Source: Agromyces bracchium (GTDB lineage: Bacteria > Actinomycetota > Actinomycetes > Actinomycetales > Microbacteriaceae). Taken from it: a stretch of 64,000 nucleotides of DNA. The stretch is from positions 124,001-188,000 of the forward strand of contig NZ_WMLB01000019.1 in NCBI RefSeq assembly GCF_009709675.1, read 5' to 3'. A model generated the notes under the pieces. That model saw nothing but the letters and a program-made list of their open reading frames with translations. It was not told the origin of the DNA and searched no databases. Positions 55,973-63,868 of the stretch are shown piece after piece. A program made the translations under genes and the position numbers. How positions within the stretch are numbered: position 1 is the first letter of the stretch; each line of letters opens with the position of its first letter.

Positions 55973-56484
55973 CCGGTGCCCGTCGGCGCGAGGTCGTGTC
56001 GCGATGCGTAGAACGTGAGGCGGTACTTGCCGATCTGGACCTCGGCTCCGTCGCTCAGCAGCGCCGTCTCGATCCTGATGCCGTCGAAGTAGGTGCCGTT
56101 CAGCGAGTTGAGGTCGCGGACCTCGAAGGCCGTGCCGTGGCGCACGAACTCGGCGTGCTTGCGCGAGACGGTCACGTCGTCGAGGAAGATGTCGGCGTCG
56201 GGGTGCCGGCCGACCGAGGTGACCTCGGTGTCGAGGAGGAATCGGGCGCCGACGTTCGGACCGCGTCGGACGATGAGCAGCGCGGACGCGGACGGCAGTG
56301 CCGCGATGGCCTCCTGCTCGGCCGCGCTCACGTCGGCGTCGAGCGCACTCAACTGCGCCGCGGCCTCGCGGCTGAACCCCATCGTGGTGTCGTTCGGCTG
56401 GCCGACGCGATGCGCCGACGTCTCAGCCGACGGCTCGCGCTCCTCGCCGTTCGCGCCGGTCTGGGTCATGTCGGAATCCGCCAC
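55969..56484 (-). CDS. garA: FHA-domain protein GarA/OdhI-like
   Basis: Phospho-switch protein that in relatives binds and inhibits 2-oxoglutarate dehydrogenase and glutamate enzymes until phosphorylated by PASTA kinases or PknG. It has 171 residues from the GTG at 56484; an internal ATG at 56469 is possible. The N-terminal phospho-motif is DTTMGF at 32-37, where mycobacterial GarA has ETTSVF. The FHA domain covers about 70-155 with GRHPD, SRKHAEF and LNSLNGTYFDG. It is coupled to the ftsR-like gene downstream and follows pgsA by 2 nt. Confidence 0.93.
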   Translation of the reverse strand: MADSDMTQTGANGEEREPSAETSAHRVGQPNDTTMGFSREAAAQLSALDADVSAAEQEAIAALPSASALLIVRRGPNVGARFLLDTEVTSVGRHPDADIFLDDVTVSRKHAEFVRHGTAFEVRDLNSLNGTYFDGIRIETALLSDGAEVQIGKYRLTFYASRHDLAPTGTG

Positions 56485-56486
56485 CG

Positions 56487-57107
56487 CTAACCTCCCGGCT
56501 CAAGCGTATCGGATGCCGGTGGCCCGGACACCCGCGTCTCACGGACGACACGCGCGGTCTCGATCGCGTAGATGACGCCGGCCCACCAGTACAGGAACGC
56601 GCCCCAGATCGTGACCGCCCACCCGAACGGTTCGCTGACCGGGAGCAGGACCGGGAACGCCAGCCCGAGCATGATGATCGGGATGCCGGTGAAGAGCGCG
56701 AACGTCGCCGCCTTGCCGAGCTGGTGGACCGGGAGCGGCCCGTACCCGTGGTTCGCGAGCACGACGCCGAGGACGAGCAGGAACACGTCGCGCGCGACGA
56801 TCACCACCACGATCCACCACGGCACGAGCTCGTTCGCGGCCAGGCCGATGAGCGCCGCGAAGATGTAGAGGCGGTCGGCGGCGGGATCGAGCAGCTGGCC
56901 GAGCCGCGTGACCTGGCCGAGCCGGCGCGCGAGGAAGCCGTCGAGCAGGTCGCTGAAGCTGGCGACGACGAGCACGACGAGCGCGGGGACGTACTCGCCG
57001 AGGATCACGAGGACGAGGAAGACCGGCACGAGCAGGAGCCGGAGCATGCTCAGCAGGTTGGGCAGCGTCCAGATCCGATCCGACACCCCCGTGCTCTTCT
57101 CGGCCAC
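56487..57107 (-). CDS. CDP-alcohol phosphatidyltransferase (PgsA-like)
   Basis: Membrane enzyme joining a CDP-diacylglycerol to an alcohol, most likely glycerol 3-phosphate. It has 206 residues and about five hydrophobic segments. The family motif D-G-x2-A-R-x8-G-x3-D-x3-D reads as DGFLARRL followed by GQLLDPAADR. Four paralogues with different alcohol substrates exist in actinobacteria, so phosphatidylglycerophosphate synthase is a probable but not certain assignment. It is 2 nt upstream of the garA-like gene. Confidence 0.88.
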   Translation of the reverse strand: MAEKSTGVSDRIWTLPNLLSMLRLLLVPVFLVLVILGEYVPALVVLVVASFSDLLDGFLARRLGQVTRLGQLLDPAADRLYIFAALIGLAANELVPWWIVVVIVARDVFLLVLGVVLANHGYGPLPVHQLGKAATFALFTGIPIIMLGLAFPVLLPVSEPFGWAVTIWGAFLYWWAGVIYAIETARVVRETRVSGPPASDTLEPGG

Positions 57108-57116
57108 GTTCCGATC

Positions 57117-57584
57117 CTAGCGAGCGGACGGGTCCCGGAGCCGGGCGCGCAACGCCGGCCAGGCCTCGGCGAAGCGCGGATGCAGCGGCAGTGCGTCGAC
57201 CGCCGCGAGCGGCGTCCACCTCAGCGCGATGCTCTCGGGGTCGGCCAGGCGGGGCTCGAAGCGCCTCGCGGCGTCGGCCACGACCGTGGTGTACGACCAG
57301 AACCCGAGGTCGAGCACGCTCTCGAACCGCGCGGCGACGATGCCCGCCGGCATCCCCGTCTCCTCGGTCGCCTCGCGCACCGCCGCGTCGAGCGCCGACT
57401 CGCCGCGATGACGGGCCCCGCCGGGAATGCCCCAGGTGCCGCCGAAGTGGCTCCACGCCGCCCGGTGCTGCAGCAGCACCGCCCCGCTCGGCTCGACGAG
57501 CAGCAGCCCGGCCGCACCGTACCGACCCCAGTACCGGGCACCGCCGGGGCCCTCCGCCCAGCCGTCCCCGCTCTCGCCCGTCAC
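57117..57584 (-). CDS. Nudix hydrolase
   Basis: Nudix-box hydrolase of about 155 residues from the GTG at 57584. The box is complete: G in GGARHRGES, then REATEETGM with the metal-binding glutamates. The N-terminal part (YWGRYGAAGLLLVEPSGAVL) is standard. The substrate is unknown; mutagenic or modified nucleotides are typical. It is 9 nt upstream of pgsA on the same strand and divergent from the carotenoid operon. Confidence 0.85.
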   Translation of the reverse strand: MTGESGDGWAEGPGGARYWGRYGAAGLLLVEPSGAVLLQHRAAWSHFGGTWGIPGGARHRGESALDAAVREATEETGMPAGIVAARFESVLDLGFWSYTTVVADAARRFEPRLADPESIALRWTPLAAVDALPLHPRFAEAWPALRARLRDPSAR

Positions 57585-57642
57585 CCGTCCAGCATGACGC
57601 ACGATCCGCCCTGCGCGACATCCGTCGACCCCGCGCCGTCTT

Positions 57643-57663
57643 GGTCCAACTTTCGGTTGTTCC
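57643..57663. promoter_or_regulatory. Dyad upstream of the carotenoid operon
   Basis: Imperfect inverted repeat GGtcCAAC-N5-GTTGttCC (6 of 8 arm positions match), just upstream of the -10 TAGCTT at 57684. It is a candidate operator for a regulator of the crt operon. No regulator gene is adjacent in the window. Confidence 0.4.
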
Positions 57664-57683
57664 GCCGCGGTCGGACCCGCTGC

Positions 57684-57689
57684 TAGCTT
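57684..57689 (+). promoter_or_regulatory. -10 element of the idi-crt operon
   Basis: TAGCTT about 52 nt before the ATG of idi, predicting a leader of about 46 nt that ends with GAGGAGG. The -35 is unclear; TTGTTC at 57657 is 21 bp away. Confidence 0.4.
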
Positions 57690-57741
57690 CGGGGACACGA
57701 ACTCCGGTTCGTCGCATCGCCCAACGGACGAGGAGGCCGAC

Positions 57742-58284
57742 ATGAACCACACGACCGAGACCGTCGAGGACGAGGTGGTCCTGCTCGACGAGTCGGGAAC
57801 ACCCATCGGCCGAGCCCCGAAGAGCGCGGCGCACGGACCCGACACCGCGCTGCACCTCGCCTTCTCGTGCCACATCGTGAACCCGATCGGCGAGGTGCTC
57901 ATCACGCGTCGCGCCGTCACGAAGCAGACCTGGGCGGGCGTATGGACGAACTCGTTCTGCGGGCATCCCAAGCCGGCCGAGCCGCTGCTGCACGCGGTGC
58001 GCCGTCGCGCCGACTTCGAGCTGGGGCTCGAACTCGACACCGTCGAACTGGCGCTGCCGCTGTTCCGGTACCGGGCGACCGACGCCAACGGCATCGTCGA
58101 GAACGAAGTGTGCCCGGTGTACGTGGCGACCGCCGCCGGCGAGCCCGACCCGAATCCGCGCGAGGTCGCGGAGTACCGCTGGGTCGACCCGCGGGCCCTC
58201 GCCACCGCGGTGGACGCGGCGCCGTGGGCGTTCAGCCCGTGGCTCGTGCTGCAGGCGAGGGAACTGGAGCTCTTCCGTGCCTGA
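57742..58284 (+). CDS. idi: Isopentenyl-diphosphate isomerase, type I
   Basis: Interconverts IPP and DMAPP, supplying the starter for carotenoid chains. It has 180 residues with a Nudix-like fold. The catalytic cysteine is in TNSFCGHP (Cys73) and the catalytic glutamate in ENEVCPV (Glu122). A ribosome site GAGGAGG precedes the ATG. First gene of the carotenoid operon; its end overlaps the crtE GTG start by 8 nt. Confidence 0.96.
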   Translation: MNHTTETVEDEVVLLDESGTPIGRAPKSAAHGPDTALHLAFSCHIVNPIGEVLITRRAVTKQTWAGVWTNSFCGHPKPAEPLLHAVRRRADFELGLELDTVELALPLFRYRATDANGIVENEVCPVYVATAAGEPDPNPREVAEYRWVDPRALATAVDAAPWAFSPWLVLQARELELFRA

Positions 58285-59323
58285 ACTGCTCGACTCCGCG
58301 ATCGACGAGGAGCTCCGCCGGTTCTTCGCCGACGCGCGAGACCGGGCCGGCGCGTACGGCAGCCACTACACCGCGCTGTGGGAGTCGATCGAGCAGCAGA
58401 GCTCCGGGGGCAAGCGCGTCCGCCCGCGCCTGGTGTGGGCGGCCTATCGCGGGTTCGGCGGATCTGATCGTGCGCTCGTCACGCGCGTGGCCCTCGCGTT
58501 CGAGCTCCTCCACACGGCGTTCCTGATCCACGACGACCTGATCGATCGCGACACCGTCCGGCGGGGAGTGCCGAACGTGGCCGGCCGGTTCGCGGCACGG
58601 GCGCAGGAGCACGGCGGCGACGCACGAGCCGGCGAGGTGTGGGCGGCGACCGCCTCCGTGCTCGCGGGAGACCTGGCCCTCAGTCGCGCGCACCGCGAGC
58701 TCGCGATGCTCCCGGTCGACCGGGCGTGCCGCGAGTCGCTGCTCGACATCCTCGACCACGCCGTGTTCGTCTCGGCCGCCGGCGAGCTCGCCGACGTCGT
58801 CTCGACGCTCGACGGATCGACGCCCGCGCTCGAGGGCGTGCTCGCGACGCTCGAGCAGAAGACCGCCGTCTACTCGTTCGAGGCTCCGCTCGCGGCCGGC
58901 GCCGCGCTGGCCGGCGCCCCGGAGCCCGCGGTGGCTGCCCTCTGCCGGTTCGGCCGCCTCGCCGGGGTCGCCTTCCAGATCGTCGACGACGTCCTCGGGG
59001 TGTTCGGCGATCCCACGGTGACGGGCAAGTCCGCCTCCGCCGACCTCCGCGAGGGCAAGCGCACCGCGCTGATCGCGCACGCCGCGACCACGTCGTCGTG
59101 GCCGAGCATCCGGGATCGGCTCGGCGACCCGACGCTCGACGACGAGTCCGCCGCCGGGCTCCGCGAGGAGCTCCGCGCCTGCGGCGCCCTGGACGCGGCC
59201 CTGGCCCTGGCGCACGAGCACGTCACGCTCGCCCGGTACGAGCTCGACGCCGCCGAGCTGCCGCAGGCGCTCCGCGTCGAGCTCGGCGAGTTCGCGCAGC
59301 GCGCGACGGAGCGGATGCGATGA
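58277..59323 (+). CDS. crtE: Geranylgeranyl diphosphate synthase CrtE
   Basis: Makes C20 GGPP from IPP and DMAPP for carotenoid synthesis. It has 348 residues. GGKRVRPRL is followed by the first aspartate-rich motif DDLIDRDTVRRG and the second VDDVLGVFGD. The GTG start lies in idi and its stop overlaps crtB by 4 nt. It is a second GGPP-type synthase besides the one at 38306. Confidence 0.95.
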   Translation: MPELLDSAIDEELRRFFADARDRAGAYGSHYTALWESIEQQSSGGKRVRPRLVWAAYRGFGGSDRALVTRVALAFELLHTAFLIHDDLIDRDTVRRGVPNVAGRFAARAQEHGGDARAGEVWAATASVLAGDLALSRAHRELAMLPVDRACRESLLDILDHAVFVSAAGELADVVSTLDGSTPALEGVLATLEQKTAVYSFEAPLAAGAALAGAPEPAVAALCRFGRLAGVAFQIVDDVLGVFGDPTVTGKSASADLREGKRTALIAHAATTSSWPSIRDRLGDPTLDDESAAGLREELRACGALDAALALAHEHVTLARYELDAAELPQALRVELGEFAQRATERMR

Positions 59324-60225
59324 GCCGACGACACGATCCCACGCTCCTGGAGCGGTACGCGGATGCCGCCGAGGCGAGTTCGGCCACGGTCATCGCCCGG
59401 TACTCGACCTCGTTCGGCGCGGCGGCCCGGCTCCTCGACGCGGACTCCCGTCGGCGGATCAGGTCGGTGTACGCCCTCGTCCGGGTCGCCGACGAGGTCG
59501 TCGACGGCGCCGCGGCCGAGGCCGGGCTGACGCTCGACGAGCAGCACGAGGTCCTCGACGGGCTCGAGTCGGAGACGGAGCGGGCGATGGCGTGCGGCTA
59601 CTCCGCGAACCTCGTCGTGCACGCCTTCGCCGGCGTCGCCCGCGAGACCGGGTTCGGCACCGAGCTGACCCGCCCCTTCTTCGCCTCGATGCGGCGCGAC
59701 CTCGATCCCGCTCCGTTCACCGCGGAGGAGATCGGCCCGTACATCCACGGCTCGGCCGAGGTCGTCGGCCTGATGTGCCTGCAGACCTTCCTCGCCGCCG
59801 ACGCCTCGGGCGCCGCGCAGGCCGTCGACCCCGAACGGCGTGCGCGCCTCGAGCGCGGCGCGATCCACCTCGGCGCCGCATTCCAGAAGATCAACTTCCT
59901 CCGCGACCTCGCCCTGGACTGGCGGACCCTCGGTCGAAACTACTTCCCCGGCGTCGACCCGGACGCCTTCACCGAGGCCGACAAGACCGCGATCCTCGAC
60001 GACATCGACCACGACCTCGCGATCGCCGGCGAGGCGCTCCCCGAGCTTCCACGACGGGCCCGGAGCGCGGTCGCCGCGGCGCACGGCCTGTTCGCGAGCC
60101 TGTCCGCGCGGTGCCGCGCCACGCCGGCCGCCGAGATCATCGCGACGCGGATCCGCGTCCCGGACGGCGAGAAGCTGGCGATCGCCGTCCGTTCAGCGCT
60201 CACCACGGGAGGGAATCGACGATGA
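59320..60225 (+). CDS. crtB: Phytoene synthase
   Basis: Condenses two GGPP to phytoene. It has 301 residues. The aspartate-rich motifs are YALVRVADEVVDG and NFLRDLALDW followed by GRNYFP. The ATG overlaps the crtE stop and its stop overlaps the crtI start, each by 4 nt. Confidence 0.95.
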   Translation: MSRRHDPTLLERYADAAEASSATVIARYSTSFGAAARLLDADSRRRIRSVYALVRVADEVVDGAAAEAGLTLDEQHEVLDGLESETERAMACGYSANLVVHAFAGVARETGFGTELTRPFFASMRRDLDPAPFTAEEIGPYIHGSAEVVGLMCLQTFLAADASGAAQAVDPERRARLERGAIHLGAAFQKINFLRDLALDWRTLGRNYFPGVDPDAFTEADKTAILDDIDHDLAIAGEALPELPRRARSAVAAAHGLFASLSARCRATPAAEIIATRIRVPDGEKLAIAVRSALTTGGNRR

Positions 60226-61838
60226 TCGGGACGTCCGAGCGGATCGTGGTGATCGGCGGCGGGATCGCGGGACTCGCGGTCTCTGCGCTCCTCGCACGCG
60301 ACGGCCACCGCGTCACCCTGCTCGAAGCGCGTGACGAGCTCGGTGGCCGGGCCGGGTCCTGGTCGAGCCACGGCTTCCGGTTCGACACCGGGCCCTCGTG
60401 GTACCTGATGCCGGAGGTCTTCGACCACTTCTTCCGACTGTTCGGCAGCAGCGCCGCGGAAGAGCTCGACCTCGTCCAGCTCGATCCCGGCTACCGGGTG
60501 TGGGCCGACGGCCACGACGAGCCGCTCGACGTGCAGCCGACCCGCGCCGGAAACGTCGCGCTGTTCGAGTCCATCGAGCCGGGAGCCGGCACCGCCCTCG
60601 AGCGATACCTCGACTCGGCGGCATCCGCGTACGACATCGCACGGCGGCGGTTCCTCTACACGAACTTCGACGATCCCCGGTCCCTGCTCTCCGGCGAGGT
60701 CCTCCGGCAGGCGGGGCGGTTCGCCACGCTGCTCACGACGCCGCTCGAGCGATTCGCCGCCCGGGCCGTCCACGACCGGCGCCTGCGTCAGGTGCTCGGC
60801 TATCCGGCGGTGTTCCTCGGCTCGTCGCCGGATGCGACGCCGTCCATGTACCACCTGATGAGCCACATGGACCTGGAGCAGGGCGTGTTCTACCCGCGCG
60901 GCGGGTTCGCCGAGCTCATCGAGCGCGTCGCCGCGATCGCCGTCGCGGCGGGGGTCGACATCGTCACGGGGGCTCGCGTCGAGTCGATCGAGCTGTCCTC
61001 GGCCGGCGCCCGACCCGCGGTCGCGGGAGCGCGCTTCCGGTCGGCGTCGGGTCGCAGCGTCGTCGCGCCGGCGCATCGCGTCGTGTCCACGGCCGACCTG
61101 CACCACACGGAGACCGAGCTGCTCCCCCGGCACGCGCAGACGTACCCGGAGACCTGGTGGCGCCGTCGCAACCCGGGCCCCGGAGCTGTGCTCGCCATGC
61201 TCGGCATCCGCGGCCAGGTGCCGGGCCTCGCCCACCACACGCTCTTCTTCACCGAGGACTGGCATGCGAACTTCGGCGCGATCTTCGGCGCCGACCCGCA
61301 CGTGCCCGATCCCGCGTCGTTCTACGCGTGCATGCCGAGTGCGACGGATGCCTCGGTGGCACCCGCCGGGGACACGAACCTGTTCCTGCTGGTGCCGGTG
61401 CCGGCCGATCCCGCGATCGGCCGCGGCGGCGAGGACGGCACGGGCGACCGGCTCGTCGAGGAGACCGCCGACCGGGCCATCCGTCGGATCGCCGAGGTCT
61501 CGGGCCTCGACGACCTCGAGGAGCGCATCGTCGTTCGCCGGACGGTCGGCCCGGCCGACTTCGCGGCCGACCTGAACTCCTGGCAGGGCGGTGCGCTCGG
61601 TCCCGCGCACACGCTTCGTCAGTCGGCCATGCTGCGCGGGACGAACCGGTCGCGGCGCGTGGACGGGCTGTACTACGCGGGCGGGTCGACCGTACCGGGC
61701 ATCGGCCTGCCGATGTGCCTGATCAGCGCCGAGAACGTCCTGAAGCGCGTCCGCGGCGACCGTTCGTCCGGGCCGATCGCGGAGCCCGAGGGTACGGTCG
61801 AGCACGAACCCGCCGACCCGACCACGACCGTCGCATGA
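60222..61838 (+). CDS. crtI: Phytoene desaturase
   Basis: FAD-dependent enzyme introducing four double bases-type desaturations to turn phytoene into lycopene. It has 538 residues. The dinucleotide fold IGGGIAGLAVSALLARDGH starts at residue 11, followed by ARDELGGRAG. The C-terminal carotenoid signature GLYYAGGSTVPGIGLPMCL is present. Overlaps crtB and crtYe by 4 nt each. Confidence 0.95.
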   Translation: MIGTSERIVVIGGGIAGLAVSALLARDGHRVTLLEARDELGGRAGSWSSHGFRFDTGPSWYLMPEVFDHFFRLFGSSAAEELDLVQLDPGYRVWADGHDEPLDVQPTRAGNVALFESIEPGAGTALERYLDSAASAYDIARRRFLYTNFDDPRSLLSGEVLRQAGRFATLLTTPLERFAARAVHDRRLRQVLGYPAVFLGSSPDATPSMYHLMSHMDLEQGVFYPRGGFAELIERVAAIAVAAGVDIVTGARVESIELSSAGARPAVAGARFRSASGRSVVAPAHRVVSTADLHHTETELLPRHAQTYPETWWRRRNPGPGAVLAMLGIRGQVPGLAHHTLFFTEDWHANFGAIFGADPHVPDPASFYACMPSATDASVAPAGDTNLFLLVPVPADPAIGRGGEDGTGDRLVEETADRAIRRIAEVSGLDDLEERIVVRRTVGPADFAADLNSWQGGALGPAHTLRQSAMLRGTNRSRRVDGLYYAGGSTVPGIGLPMCLISAENVLKRVRGDRSSGPIAEPEGTVEHEPADPTTTVA

Positions 61839-62191
61839 CGGCGTTCGCGTACCTCGCCGGCCTGCTCGTCGTCATCGGATGCATGGCGCTCATCGACGCC
61901 CGCTGGCGCCTCGTGTTCTGGCGGGCGCCGCTCGCCGGTGCGCTCACCGTCGTGGTGGGCGTCGCGTTCTTCCTCCTGTGGGACGCGGCGGGGATCGTCA
62001 CCGGGGTCTTCTTCCGCGGCACGTCGGAGATCGTCACCGGGATCGAGCTCGCACCCGAGCTCCCCCTCGAGGAGCCGGTGTTCCTCGCCTTCCTCTGCTA
62101 CCTCACGCTCGTACTGGTGCTCGGCGGCGAGAGGGTGCTCGCGTCGCGCAGCGCTCGGATCGCCGCTGCCGACGGGAAGGAACGCCCGTGA
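61835..62191 (+). CDS. crtYe: Heterodimeric carotenoid cyclase subunit CrtYe
   Basis: Small membrane subunit of the two-part lycopene-type cyclase, 118 residues with three hydrophobic segments. The family motif PLEEPVF is at 77-83. It acts with CrtYf to cyclise the ends of the C50 chain. The ATG overlaps the crtI stop by 4 nt and the stop overlaps crtYf. Ring type (epsilon or gamma) cannot be assigned from sequence alone. Confidence 0.92.
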   Translation: MTAFAYLAGLLVVIGCMALIDARWRLVFWRAPLAGALTVVVGVAFFLLWDAAGIVTGVFFRGTSEIVTGIELAPELPLEEPVFLAFLCYLTLVLVLGGERVLASRSARIAAADGKERP

Positions 62192-62520
62192 CGTACCTGC
62201 TGATCAGCCTGCCGTTCCTGGCCATCGCAGCGGTCGCGGCGTGGGCGGCACGTCCTCGGGAGCGCACGGCGTTCCGACGGAGGGCGATCGCCACCGCGGT
62301 CGCCGCAGCCGTGCTCCTCGTCCTCACGGCCGTCTTCGACTCGCTCATCGTCGGCACCGGCATCGTCGCGTACGACGACGTGCACCGGTCGGGCTGGGCG
62401 ATCGGGCTCGCCCCGGTCGAGGACTTCCTGTACCCGCTCGCCGGCGTGCTGCTGCTGCCCGCCGTCTGGAACCTCAGCGCTCGCGCGGGCCGGAGGCCCG
62501 CCGCGGAGGTCGACGGGTGA
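62188..62520 (+). CDS. crtYf: Heterodimeric carotenoid cyclase subunit CrtYf
   Basis: Partner membrane subunit of 110 residues with three hydrophobic segments and the paired motif PVEDFLYP at 76-83. GTG start overlaps crtYe by 4 nt, and its stop overlaps crtEb by 4 nt. Confidence 0.92.
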   Translation: MTYLLISLPFLAIAAVAAWAARPRERTAFRRRAIATAVAAAVLLVLTAVFDSLIVGTGIVAYDDVHRSGWAIGLAPVEDFLYPLAGVLLLPAVWNLSARAGRRPAAEVDG

Positions 62521-63419
62521 GCGCGGCGGCGACCCGTGGCGGACTCGGGCACCGGGCGGGCCAGGTGCTGCTGTCGTCGCGGCCGATCAGCTGGATCAAC
62601 ACCGCGTTCCCGTTCGCCGCCGCGTACGTGCTCACGACCGGCCGGGTCGACGCCCTCCTCGTCGTGGGCACCCTGTTCTTCCTCGTGCCGTACAACCTGC
62701 TGATGTACGGCGTGAACGACGTGTTCGACTACGAGTCCGACCTCCGGAACCCGAGGAAGGGCGGCGCCGAGGGGGCGCTGCTCGATCCGAGCCTCCATCG
62801 CACGGTGGTGTGGGCGGGCATCGTGACCGCTGCGCCGCTCGTGGCGGTCATGCTCTGGCTCGGCGGAGCCGACGAACCCTGGTCGTGGCTCGTGCTCGCG
62901 ATCAGCCTCTTCGCGGTCTTCGCGTACTCTGTGCCGGGCCTGCGCTTCAAGGAGCGTCCGGTGCTCGATTCGGTCACGTCGAGCACCCACTTCACCAGCC
63001 CGGCGGTGTACGGCCTCGCGGTCGCCGGCGCGGACTTCACGTGGCCGCTCATCGCGCTGCTCGTGGCGTTCTTCTTCTGGGGCATGGCGAGCCACGCGTT
63101 CGGCGCCGTGCAGGACGTGGTCCCCGATCGCGAGGCGGGCATCGCGTCAATCGCCACGGCCTTCGGCGCGGCGACGACGGTACGGATCGCGCTCGGGTTG
63201 TGGGCGGCGGCGGGATTCCTGATGCTCGCGACCGAATGGCCGGGACCGCTCGCGTCGGTGCTCGTGATCCCCTACCTGTGGGCGGCATGGCCGTATCGAT
63301 CGGTGACGGATGCCGCGTCCGGCGTGTCCAACCGCGGCTGGCGCCACTTCATCCTCATCAACTACGTCGTGGGGTTCCTCGTGACGATGCTGATGATCTG
63401 GTGGGCGCTCGTGCGCTGA
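62517..63419 (+). CDS. crtEb: Lycopene elongase (UbiA-type prenyltransferase) CrtEb
   Basis: Membrane prenyltransferase that adds two C5 units to lycopene, giving the C50 chain. It has 300 residues and about eight hydrophobic segments. The first aspartate motif is NDVFDYESD (67-75), the second is DVVPDREAG. GTG start overlaps crtYf by 4 nt. Last gene of the operon. The presence of CrtEb with CrtYe/Yf predicts decaprenoxanthin- or sarcinaxanthin-like pigment. Confidence 0.94.
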   Translation: MSAAATRGGLGHRAGQVLLSSRPISWINTAFPFAAAYVLTTGRVDALLVVGTLFFLVPYNLLMYGVNDVFDYESDLRNPRKGGAEGALLDPSLHRTVVWAGIVTAAPLVAVMLWLGGADEPWSWLVLAISLFAVFAYSVPGLRFKERPVLDSVTSSTHFTSPAVYGLAVAGADFTWPLIALLVAFFFWGMASHAFGAVQDVVPDREAGIASIATAFGAATTVRIALGLWAAAGFLMLATEWPGPLASVLVIPYLWAAWPYRSVTDAASGVSNRGWRHFILINYVVGFLVTMLMIWWALVR

Positions 63420-63448
63420 TCGGGCGTCCCCGAACTCCGATGCGGTCA

Positions 63449-63454
63449 TAGGCT
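63449..63454 (+). promoter_or_regulatory. -10 element of the S4-domain gene (leaderless)
   Basis: TAGGCT ends 6 nt before the ATG at 63461, identical in sequence and spacing to the element before the polyprenyl synthase gene. Confidence 0.5.
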
Positions 63455-63460
63455 GGTGGG

Positions 63461-63832
63461 ATGGCGGAACCCGACGCGGCGCGCGTGGACGCGTGGCTCT
63501 GGGCGGTCCGGGTGTGCAAGACCCGCTCGGCCGCGACCGCGGCGTGCCGCGCCGGCCACGTGCGGGTCAACGGCGAGCGCGCGAAGGCCGCGCAGCCGGT
63601 CCGACCCGGCGATGAGGTGCGCGTCCGGCTGCACGGGTTCGACCGGATCCTCATCGTGCGCCGTCCGATCGTGAAGCGCGTGTCGGCCGAGCTCGCGGCG
63701 GCGGCCGCCGACGACCGCACACCCGCACCGCCACCGCGGGAGGCCGTGGCATCCGTTCCGCTGCGCGACCGCGGCACGGGGCGACCGACCAAGCGCGAAC
63801 GGCGCGACCTCGACCGCCTCCGCGGTCGCTGA
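63461..63832 (+). CDS. S4-domain RNA-binding protein (Hsp15-like)
   Basis: Small RNA-binding protein of 123 residues. The S4 domain fills residues 7-70 (RVDAWLWAVRVCKTRSAAT, GHVRVNGERAKAAQPVRPGD). The C-terminal 50 residues are basic and low-complexity, ending TKRERRDLDRLRGR. Hsp15 homologues act on stalled 50S subunits; whether this protein does so is unknown. It lies 41 nt after crtEb but has its own -10 element. Confidence 0.9.
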   Translation: MAEPDAARVDAWLWAVRVCKTRSAATAACRAGHVRVNGERAKAAQPVRPGDEVRVRLHGFDRILIVRRPIVKRVSAELAAAAADDRTPAPPPREAVASVPLRDRGTGRPTKRERRDLDRLRGR

Positions 63833-63855
63833 CCGGCGGTGCACCCGGCCGGGCG

Positions 63856-63861
63856 TACCCT
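63856..63861 (+). promoter_or_regulatory. -10 element of the partial acetyltransferase gene
   Basis: TACCCT ends 7 nt before the GTG at 63869; probably leaderless. Confidence 0.4.
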
Positions 63862-63868
63862 TGGGCGG

